DNA of 19,175 bases from an uncultured Oscillibacter sp. (lineage in GTDB: Bacteria; Bacillota; Clostridia; Oscillospirales; Oscillospiraceae): positions 1-19,175 of the forward strand of contig CAJTSM010000031.1 in NCBI GenBank assembly GCA_910578935.1, given 5' to 3'. Both the position numbers and the translations under genes were made by a program. The notes beneath the pieces were generated by a model, which was given only the letters and a program-made list of their open reading frames with translations, was not told where the DNA came from and ran no database searches. Shown piece after piece: positions 14,375 through 19,175 of this stretch (its first letter is position 1; the number at the start of each line of letters is the position of its first letter).

Positions 14375-14746
14375 ATGCCGGAAATCTAAACTATTCAAAC
14401 ATTCTTTCGTTCCCCGGAAGTCTGGAAGGGCATTGATTTGACCGTGAAAAAGGGCCGCGCGACGGCAGCTATCGCTCCCAGCGGCTCCGGCAAAACAACG
14501 CTCCTCCCGTGCGTGAACTTTCTGGAACGCGCCGGAAGCGGAATGATGGCGTTCGGTCAGGATGACTTCAGCCTGTGCCAAATCTCTAAAAAAGGCATTG
14601 CCCGCCTTCGGAAAAAGACGGCCTTTGCGTCCCAGAATCACAGTCTCTTCCCCAATAAGACCTCCGCCCCCATACGGAAAGGGAAAGAACGCACCGCCCC
14701 GGCAGAAACTGGAGAGGATTTCGCCGGCGATGGGGCAATGGTGTAA
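14375..14746 (+). pseudogene. Truncated amino-acid ABC transporter ATPase
   Basis: The frame from ATG 14375 reads MPEI-stop-TIQTFFRSPEVWKGIDLTVKKG and then an intact Walker A region (APSGSGKTTLL). NFLERAGSG, ISKKGIARLRKKTAFASQN and LFPNKT follow. This matches the first 90 or so residues of polar amino-acid transporter ATPases (GlnQ/HisP type). The fifth codon is a TAA where the family usually has Lys. After the Q-loop segment the similarity fades, and the signature motif, Walker B and switch His are absent before the stop at 14746. Walker A also carries Ala for the first Gly. No permease or binding protein is nearby, so this is a remnant of a lost uptake operon. Confidence 0.75.
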
Positions 14747-14913
14747 ACACAACCCGCTAAATTTTTAGACGGGATGAGCCGCTCCCCTTCGGTTTTCCCA
14801 GAGGGTATCCCCGAATTTTCGGAATGCTGGATTGGGACGGATTGCGCCGCCGGACAAATCGATTGGGCCCAGGAATCCTTCCGGATGTCAAGTCAAATCA
14901 ACACAGCCCCGGC

Positions 14914-14948
14914 GGAAAGACGCCTTGAGACGGCGTCTTTCCATTTTT
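14914..14948 (+). terminator. Intrinsic terminator
   Basis: A perfect 11-bp stem (14914-14924 with 14932-14942) with a 7-base loop is followed by ATTTTT (14943-14948). It closes the remnant ABC transporter transcript and insulates the next gene. Confidence 0.85.
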
Positions 14949-14965
14949 CAGACAACGCCGGGCTC

Positions 14966-14990
14966 TAAATTTATGGTATCATAAAATTTA
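14966..14990. repeat. AT-rich inverted repeat, possible operator
   Basis: TAAATTTATG (14966-14975) and CATAAAATTTA (14980-14990) are inverted copies with a single inserted base, centred about 40 bases before the -10 of the TIR-like gene. This position fits an operator or activator site; no partner regulator is encoded next to it. Confidence 0.35.
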
Positions 14991-15014
14991 CTTTCCCGCT
15001 CCTCTTTTCTGTGC

Positions 15015-15020
15015 TATAAT
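15015..15020 (+). promoter_or_regulatory. Extended -10 of the TIR-like gene
   Basis: TGC-TATAAT is a consensus extended -10 (hexamer 15015-15020), 28 bases before the start codon. The -35 position (TTTCCC, 14992-14997, 17-base spacer) is poor, as allowed for extended -10 promoters. Confidence 0.6.
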
Positions 15021-15048
15021 AGAAACATACAGAAAGAGAGGGAACGAT

Positions 15049-15762
15049 ATGAAAAATTTCTGTTTTGTTGTTATGCCTTTTGGCGGGCTGTTCGATGACA
15101 TATATCAGCAAATTTACACACCCGCTATTCGGGAGATGGGCTTAGAGCCGCTCCGCGCAGATGATATTTACGATAATCAGCCCATTATACAGGACATTAT
15201 GCAATCTATTCGGGACGCCGCTTTGGTTATAGCGGAGGTAACGGGCCGAAATCCGAACGTCAATTACGAACTTGGAATGGCTCATGCTTTGGAAAAAGAA
15301 GTCATTATTGTCACATCCAATAAAGACGATGTCCCCTCTGATTACCGTCACCTGCGCTATGTGTTCTACAATTCCAGTGGGATTAAATGGGACAGCAAAT
15401 TATCCCGTGAATTGTCCGCAACGATGAGGACTGTGTTGGGCCGCCTTAATATACCGATTACGCCGGGCCCTGTTCTGCATCTTGACAATGGATTTTATCA
15501 AGCTGATATTGTAAAAATTCATCACTATGAAAGCAAAGGGCATTATTTTTATAAGTTGAACGGATTGTTGCCGCTGTCTGAGATCAAAGACAGTCACACA
15601 GAGTCTTATCTTCCAGACGAAAGCCACTGGTTGGCAGATTGGAATCAAGAACACCCGCGTTTTAAAGTCGGGGAAACGGTTAAATTTAAAGTTACTAAAG
15701 TAAGTGGGATCAGTAGTTGGAATCATGTTGAGCACGCCAGAAATGTGAACTTCACCGTCTGA
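15049..15762 (+). CDS. TIR/nucleoside deoxyribosyltransferase-like protein
   Basis: In this 237-residue protein, residues 1 to about 130 form a Rossmann-like domain. It begins with FVVMPFGG, then FDDIYQQIYTPAIREMGLEPLRADD and DIMQSIRDAALVIAEVTGRNPNVNYELGMAHAL. This pattern is shared by nucleoside 2-deoxyribosyltransferase-like and bacterial TIR-like domains. Glu74 in NPNVNYELG stands where those enzymes have their catalytic Glu, so a nucleotide- or NAD-cleaving activity is plausible. Residues about 140-237 form a second, beta-rich domain (FKVGETVKFKVTKV) that looks like a small OB/S1-type fold but is not firmly recognised. The gene has its own promoter and terminator-insulated setting, and AGAGGG stands before the ATG. 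Base composition is lower in GC than the flanks, which suggests acquisition. A defence role is an inference. Confidence 0.6.
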   Translation: MKNFCFVVMPFGGLFDDIYQQIYTPAIREMGLEPLRADDIYDNQPIIQDIMQSIRDAALVIAEVTGRNPNVNYELGMAHALEKEVIIVTSNKDDVPSDYRHLRYVFYNSSGIKWDSKLSRELSATMRTVLGRLNIPITPGPVLHLDNGFYQADIVKIHHYESKGHYFYKLNGLLPLSEIKDSHTESYLPDESHWLADWNQEHPRFKVGETVKFKVTKVSGISSWNHVEHARNVNFTV

Positions 15763-15824
15763 GTTTTACACCCAGCTCTGCTTGTGTTCCAAAACAAATT
15801 TGCTGTGGAGAGCGGAATCTAAAT

Positions 15825-16493
15825 ATGGCGAATATTCTGATTGTCGAAGATGAAAAGGCCATGCAGGACATCATCGCGGACTATATGGGAAAGGGCGGAC
15901 ACACCTGCTTCACCGCTGACGACGGCATAGACGCCCTTGTCACGCTGAAAAGCCATCCCATGGATTTGATGATCCTGGATGTGATGATGCCCCATCTGGA
16001 CGGCTTCTCCGTCTGCAAGATAGCGCGGGAAATGAGCGATATGCCCATGATCATGCTCACCGCCAAAAGCGCGGAGGACGACAAGCTGAAAGGTTATGAT
16101 TACGGCGCGGACGACTATATGACAAAGCCGTTCAGCCCCAAGGTGCTGCTGGCAAAGGTGAACGCCCTCCTGCGCCGTTCCTCCCCCGCTTCCGCCGGAG
16201 CGATCACCGCCGGGAAAATCATGCTCCACCCCAACGCACACCAGGTCTATCTGGACGGTCAGGAGATTACCTTGACCCATAAGGAGTATGAACTGCTCGC
16301 CTTTCTGATGGCAAACCCCGGGCAGATATTCAATCGGGAGCAGCTTTTGAATCGTATCTGGGGCTATGATTTTAAGGGGACGACCCGCACCGTGGACACC
16401 CACATCAAGACCCTGCGGCAAAAGCTGGGGGACGAGGGCAGGCATATCGTCACGCTGATCCGCTCCGGCTATAAATTCGAGGCGGCGGTATGA
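15825..16493 (+). CDS. OmpR family two-component response regulator
   Basis: The 222-residue regulator has a receiver domain (1-115) with the acidic pocket Glu8/Asp9, phosphorylated Asp52 (ILDVMMP), Thr79 and Lys101 (TKPF). A winged-helix DNA-binding domain of OmpR/PhoB type (about 128-222; LTHKEYELLAFLMANPG, RTVDTHIKTLRQKLG) follows. It is phosphorylated by the kinase encoded next, whose ATG overlaps its stop by 4 bases. Regulators of this type bind direct repeats spaced 11 bases, and four such repeats lie at 17671-17710 before the small peptide and ABC genes, so these are its likely targets. The ribosome site GGAGAG is 12 bases from the ATG, slightly far. Confidence 0.93.
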   Translation: MANILIVEDEKAMQDIIADYMGKGGHTCFTADDGIDALVTLKSHPMDLMILDVMMPHLDGFSVCKIAREMSDMPMIMLTAKSAEDDKLKGYDYGADDYMTKPFSPKVLLAKVNALLRRSSPASAGAITAGKIMLHPNAHQVYLDGQEITLTHKEYELLAFLMANPGQIFNREQLLNRIWGYDFKGTTRTVDTHIKTLRQKLGDEGRHIVTLIRSGYKFEAAV

Positions 16494-17557
16494 AGGAACG
16501 GTTTTCCCTGCGCACTGTGCGGAAAAAGATTTTGATGCTCTCCAAGCTGGCGGGAATTGCGCTGATAGTTTCTTACATCCTCTCCACCGGCCTACCAATC
16601 AGCCAGGACGCCTCTTTTCTGCTCTGGCTGGGATTTGTCTTGCTGCTGGTCTTGGGCATCGACTTTTTTATGGGCCGCTTTATCACGAAACCAATGTCCA
16701 GGCTGAACGCCTCCGCAAAGCGCATGGCGGAACTGGACTTTTCCGCTCCCTGTGACCTTGTTTCAACCGACGAATTTGGGGAGTTGTCTGTCAGCCTGAA
16801 TACAATGGCCGAAAATTTGCAACAGGCCCTTGCCCGTTTAGAGGACGCAAATACCCAGCTTGAACGGGACGTGGAAAAGGAGCGTCTTCTCCTGGCCGAG
16901 CGCAAAGAGCTGGTGGACAGCCTATCCCATGAAATGAAAACCCCTCTGGGTATTATTCGGGCCTATGCCGAGGGCTTGCAGGATGAAACGGACGAGGCAA
17001 AAAAGCAGAAATACGCCCAAATCATTGTCTCCGAAGTGGAGCGCATGAACGATCTGATCGTAACGCTATTGGATTTATCTGCCTTGGAGAGCGGAGCGGC
17101 CCAATTAAACATTACCCGGTTTGACTTTGTGGAGTTGGTGGAAACAGTGGCCGGGCGGCTCTTGATAGATACGCCTGATGCTGACTTTGAACTGCAATAT
17201 GAACTGCCAGAACAAAAGGTTTTTGTTCGGACAGACCATAAGCGCATGGTGCAGGTTTTGGACAACCTGATCGTCAACGCCAAGAAAAATATAGTTCCCG
17301 GCGGCGTTCTGCGGCTGGAACTGACTGTGGAGGATGGGGCGCTGCATTTCTCCATCTTCAACCAGGGCCGGCCCATTCCGGAGAGCGACCTGCCCAAAAT
17401 CTGGACAAAATTCTATCGGGACAGCAGAGCAGAATACAGCGGCTCCGGGCTGGGACTGTCCATTGTGGCGCAAATCCTGTCCATGCAAAATTTGCCCTAC
17501 GGCGCGGAAAACCAAACAGACGGGGTGCGGTTTTGGTTCAATATTCCTGTAATGTGA
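16490..17557 (+). CDS. Sensor histidine kinase with short extracellular loop
   Basis: This 355-residue membrane kinase has two helices (about 15-33 and 42-62) joined by only about 9 residues, so almost nothing is exposed outside. A HAMP domain (about 60-112), a coiled coil and the dimerisation region with phosphorylated His147 (SLSHEMKTPLG) follow. The ATPase domain shows the N box (DNLIVNAKKN, Asn263), FNQG in place of the usual D-x-G (291-293), and SGSGLGLSIV (317-326). Kinases with so short a loop sense within the membrane or through a partner, often an ABC exporter or a small membrane protein; both are encoded just downstream. It is coupled to the response regulator gene by a 4-base overlap. 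Confidence 0.92.
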   Translation: MKERFSLRTVRKKILMLSKLAGIALIVSYILSTGLPISQDASFLLWLGFVLLLVLGIDFFMGRFITKPMSRLNASAKRMAELDFSAPCDLVSTDEFGELSVSLNTMAENLQQALARLEDANTQLERDVEKERLLLAERKELVDSLSHEMKTPLGIIRAYAEGLQDETDEAKKQKYAQIIVSEVERMNDLIVTLLDLSALESGAAQLNITRFDFVELVETVAGRLLIDTPDADFELQYELPEQKVFVRTDHKRMVQVLDNLIVNAKKNIVPGGVLRLELTVEDGALHFSIFNQGRPIPESDLPKIWTKFYRDSRAEYSGSGLGLSIVAQILSMQNLPYGAENQTDGVRFWFNIPVM

Positions 17558-17644
17558 TCGTTCTTTCTCGCTGCTGTTTTTCCGTTGCCGTCGCTTCGGA
17601 TTGGTTTATCACCAGATTATCAGAGCGTGATAATGTCTTTTTGG

Positions 17645-17668
17645 TTCCTTTTCTTTCAAGAAAAGGAA
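17645..17668. repeat. Inverted repeat upstream of the regulator sites
   Basis: TTCCTTTTCTT and AAGAAAAGGAA form perfect 11-base arms around TC. It is AT-rich, has no T tail of its own, and lies between the kinase gene and the 11-base-period repeats. It could be a weak bidirectional terminator or a dispersed repeat. Confidence 0.4.
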
Positions 17669-17670
17669 TG

Positions 17671-17710
17671 TTTCACACGGATTTCACAGCGGCCTCACAC
17701 CAACTTCACA
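17671..17710. promoter_or_regulatory. Four TTCACA half-sites with exact 11-bp period
   Basis: TTTCACA (17671), TTTCACA (17682), CCTCACA (17693) and CTTCACA (17704) start exactly 11 bases apart. Direct repeats of this period are the known binding mode of OmpR/PhoB-type regulators, one per helical turn. They stand about 10 bases before a weak -10 (TAAACT, 17720-17725), in the position of an activator site replacing the -35. The likely binder is the response regulator encoded at 15825-16493. Confidence 0.7.
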
Positions 17711-17720
17711 CCGCATACCT

Positions 17721-17753
17721 AAACTCTCCTTATCACAAATAAGGAGGGTTTTT
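17721..17753 (+). terminator. Terminator-like hairpin that encloses the small gene's ribosome site
   Basis: Arms 17721-17733 and 17739-17751 pair over 13 positions with one G-U pair around the loop CACAA; T residues follow. The right arm contains the AAGGAGGG Shine-Dalgarno sequence (17741-17748) of the small membrane protein. Transcripts entering from the kinase gene would fold it, stopping transcription or hiding the ribosome site. Transcripts starting from the regulated promoter, near 17726-17732, would lack most of the left arm and leave the site free. Confidence 0.6.
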
Positions 17754-17906
17754 ATGTTTTTAGGTTTAGCGTGGTACTGGTGGCTGGCGATCATGGCGGC
17801 GATGATTGTCTCCATCCCCTTCAAGGTCAAGTTTATGAAGTGGTGGAGCAAGCGCCGGCAGGAGAAGAAAAGCCAGCAGGGCAAGTGGGGTGACGGCGAT
17901 GATTGA
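17754..17906 (+). CDS. Small membrane protein, 50 residues
   Basis: This small gene has strong translational support: AAGGAGGG stands 5 bases before the ATG. Its stop overlaps the start of the ABC ATPase gene by 8 bases, which implies coupled translation. The product has one hydrophobic helix with many aromatic residues (LGLAWYWWLAIMAAMIVSIPF, about residues 3-22). A short strongly basic tail (KVKFMKWWSKRRQEKK) and an acidic end (GDGDD) follow. The charge pattern puts the C-terminus in the cytoplasm. It lies between the two-component system and the ABC exporter and is the first gene behind the regulator sites. A role as accessory subunit or signalling partner of the exporter or kinase is an inference; I do not recognise a family. 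Confidence 0.75.
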   Translation: MFLGLAWYWWLAIMAAMIVSIPFKVKFMKWWSKRRQEKKSQQGKWGDGDD

Positions 17907-18747
17907 AGTCAAAAACCTGACATTCTCCTACGGCAAAGACAAGCAGGCCCTCCACGGCCTGGACTTCACCGTGGAGGACGGGGAGATTTTTGGCTTCCTG
18001 GGGCCGAACGGCTCCGGGAAGTCCACAACACAAAAGATACTCACCGGGATATTAAAAGGCCACGGCGGCAAGGTTTCCCTGTTCGGGCAGGACATCTCCA
18101 ACCCCCACGGGCAGGAGTTTTTCCAGCAGATCGGCGTCCTGTTTGAGTTCCCCTATCTGTACGCCAATCTGAGCGCCGTGGACAACCTGAACTACTTCGC
18201 CTCTTTCTACCCCAGGAAGCAGCGGCGGGATGTGGGGGAACTGCTGGACAAGCTGGAAGTGAAACCGGACTTTCTGAAAAAGCCGGTTTCCTCCTACTCT
18301 AAGGGGATGCGCCAGCGGGTAAGCATGGCCCGGGCGCTGGTAAGCAGCCCCCGGCTGCTGTTCCTGGACGAACCCACCAGCGGCCTGGACCCCTCCGGCG
18401 CGGTGCTGTTTCGGAAGATCATCGAGCAGGAGCGCAAAAAGGGGACGACGGTTTTTGTCACCACCCACAACATGGTGGACGCTGACCTCCTGTGCGACCG
18501 GGTGGCCTTTATCTCCAACGGGGACATCGTGGCCTTGGACACCCCCAAGCGGCTGAAGGAGAAAAACAGTAACCGCCGGGTGGTCATTGACTATATGTAC
18601 CAGGGACAGCGAGAGACGAAAACCATAGAGGCTCCGGAGCTGGAGGCAGGCATCCCCTTTGCCCATGACGAGATCATCAGCATCCACTCCCAGGAGCCGA
18701 CTTTGGAGGATATGTTCATCCAGTACACGGGGAGGGGGCTCAACTGA
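17899..18747 (+). CDS. ABC transporter ATP-binding protein (ABC-2 exporter type)
   Basis: The 282-residue ATPase has Walker A GPNGSGKST (35-43), signature YSKGMRQR (133-140), Walker B LLFLDEP (153-159) and switch His190. In place of the Q-loop glutamine it reads LFEFPYLY, as is frequent in this exporter branch (BcrA/CcmA-like). The C-terminal 70 residues form the usual regulatory extension. It powers the membrane protein encoded next, with whose start it overlaps by one base. I chose ATG 17899 for the GGGGTG upstream and the normal MIEVKNLTFSYG start; GTG 17890 would add only three residues. Context suggests export of an antimicrobial peptide or drug, or envelope maintenance, under control of the adjacent two-component system. 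Confidence 0.92.
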   Translation: MIEVKNLTFSYGKDKQALHGLDFTVEDGEIFGFLGPNGSGKSTTQKILTGILKGHGGKVSLFGQDISNPHGQEFFQQIGVLFEFPYLYANLSAVDNLNYFASFYPRKQRRDVGELLDKLEVKPDFLKKPVSSYSKGMRQRVSMARALVSSPRLLFLDEPTSGLDPSGAVLFRKIIEQERKKGTTVFVTTHNMVDADLLCDRVAFISNGDIVALDTPKRLKEKNSNRRVVIDYMYQGQRETKTIEAPELEAGIPFAHDEIISIHSQEPTLEDMFIQYTGRGLN

Positions 18748-19175
18748 TGGGGAAAAGCTTTTGCGCCCTGTTCAAAAAGGACTGCCGGATGCTGGCGTCA
18801 GGGAAATTCCTCCTGATGGCAATCGGTTTCCTGGCCCTCTATACGGCCTATGTGAACCTGGGCTATCTCCGCTTCATGCAGATGGAGCCCTACAATGTGT
18901 ACCTGTACGACCCGGCAGAGACACAGACGGAAAAATCGCCCTTGGTGCAGACCGTTTCCTCTATGGAGGACATGGACGCCGCCCTGCTCTCCGACGCCAA
19001 CGGCGTGGGGCTGGACGCCAGCTCCGGGGAAGTACGGGTGGTACTCTATAAGGGAGCGGAACACGTTGACCGCCACCGGGCCGACTATGCCCTGTCCCTG
19101 CTCCACCCTGCCGAACCCCCTGCCCCGGAGCTACTTGGCCCAAACACGCCGGAGCAAAAGGCGAGGAAAGAGATC
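18747..19175 (+). CDS. ABC-2 type permease, N-terminal part (runs off the window)
   Basis: The frame stays open for 143 codons to the window end, starting at the ATG that overlaps the ATPase stop (TGATG). The visible part begins with a short basic cytoplasmic stretch (MGKSFCALFKKDCRMLASGK) and a first membrane helix (about 20-40, FLLMAIGFLALYTAYVNL). A long polar, probably extracytoplasmic region follows, rich in acidic residues and prolines. This layout, one helix then a large outside domain, is typical of ABC-2 exporter permeases. It should pair with the ATPase encoded just upstream. The remaining helices lie beyond the edge, so the exact subfamily is not known. Confidence 0.8.
   Translation, partial: MGKSFCALFKKDCRMLASGKFLLMAIGFLALYTAYVNLGYLRFMQMEPYNVYLYDPAETQTEKSPLVQTVSSMEDMDAALLSDANGVGLDASSGEVRVVLYKGAEHVDRHRADYALSLLHPAEPPAPELLGPNTPEQKARKEI

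Larger units (their letters stand above)
14747..15048. other. 302-base gap with terminator and promoter
   Basis: No gene is seen. The stretch holds the terminator at 14914-14948, an AT-rich inverted repeat (14966-14990) and the promoter of the TIR-like gene near 15015. Confidence 0.5.

Noticed and set aside
14093..14752. 219-residue open frame on the minus strand
   Set aside because: It crosses the LysR start, its promoter and the ABC remnant. A faint DYEAEYP stretch recalls the reductase C-terminus but is too short to support a second reductase remnant.
15819..16598. 259-residue open frame on the minus strand
   Set aside because: It is antisense to the response regulator gene, whose conserved residues are all present.
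1..19175. CRISPR arrays, tRNA or rRNA genes, transposases, integrases
   Set aside because: No regularly spaced long repeats, no tRNA-like cloverleaf sequence and no recombinase motifs were noticed when reading both strands; the short 11-bp repeats at 17671 are regulator sites, not CRISPR.

Overview
The window reads as chromosomal DNA of a Gram-positive, GC-rich member of the Clostridia, most like the gut Oscillospiraceae (Flavonifractor/Oscillibacter-type). I infer this from the strong GGAGG ribosome sites, TTGACA/TATACT-type promoters, SLH (S-layer homology) surface domains, an ECF sigma/anti-sigma pair and GC-rich interspersed palindromes. The species cannot be fixed from the sequence alone. 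No rRNA, tRNA, CRISPR array, transposase or att site was seen.

Layout. (1) 202-2712, minus strand: a dusB / ECF sigma / anti-sigma operon with 4-nt overlaps, driven by a recognisable promoter. (2) 2811-4900, minus strand: a TetR regulator and an MFS exporter, each preceded by a version of the same 17-bp operator and separated by an intrinsic terminator. (3) 4901-5207: a GC-rich palindromic repeat region. (4) 5208-6901: a small XRE regulator divergent from an AIPR-like (abortive-infection-type) protein; an 18-bp perfect palindrome sits between them and a strong bidirectional terminator closes the unit. (5) 7159-14201: a redox/efflux island. It holds a carboxymuconolactone-decarboxylase/cupin fusion, an aldo/keto reductase, a divergent LysR regulator, a MATE exporter, a surface protein fusing three SLH domains to a flavodoxin and a cyclophilin-like domain, a decayed aldo/keto reductase, and a second LysR. 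(6) 14375-14948: a broken amino-acid ABC transporter ATPase and a terminator. (7) 15049-15762: a lone TIR/deoxyribosyltransferase-like gene with its own promoter. (8) 15825-19175, plus strand: an OmpR-type two-component system with a short-loop sensor kinase, then a 50-residue membrane peptide and an ABC-2 exporter whose permease runs off the window.

How the parts work together. The island in (5) looks like a reactive-carbonyl or redox stress module: LysR regulators, soluble reductases, a surface-exposed flavodoxin and an exporter. One reductase has been lost by frameshift and internal deletion. Unit (8) looks like an envelope-stress or antimicrobial-peptide detoxification unit. Four half-sites with exact 11-bp period stand just upstream of the small peptide and ABC genes, and the ribosome site of the small peptide lies inside a terminator-like hairpin. 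The AIPR and TIR-like genes are lower in GC than their neighbours and look like acquired defence-type genes.

The most unusual items are the SLH-flavodoxin-cyclophilin fusion with a preserved internal ribosome site, the XRE/palindrome/AIPR unit, and the previously unlisted small membrane protein with its regulatory leader.
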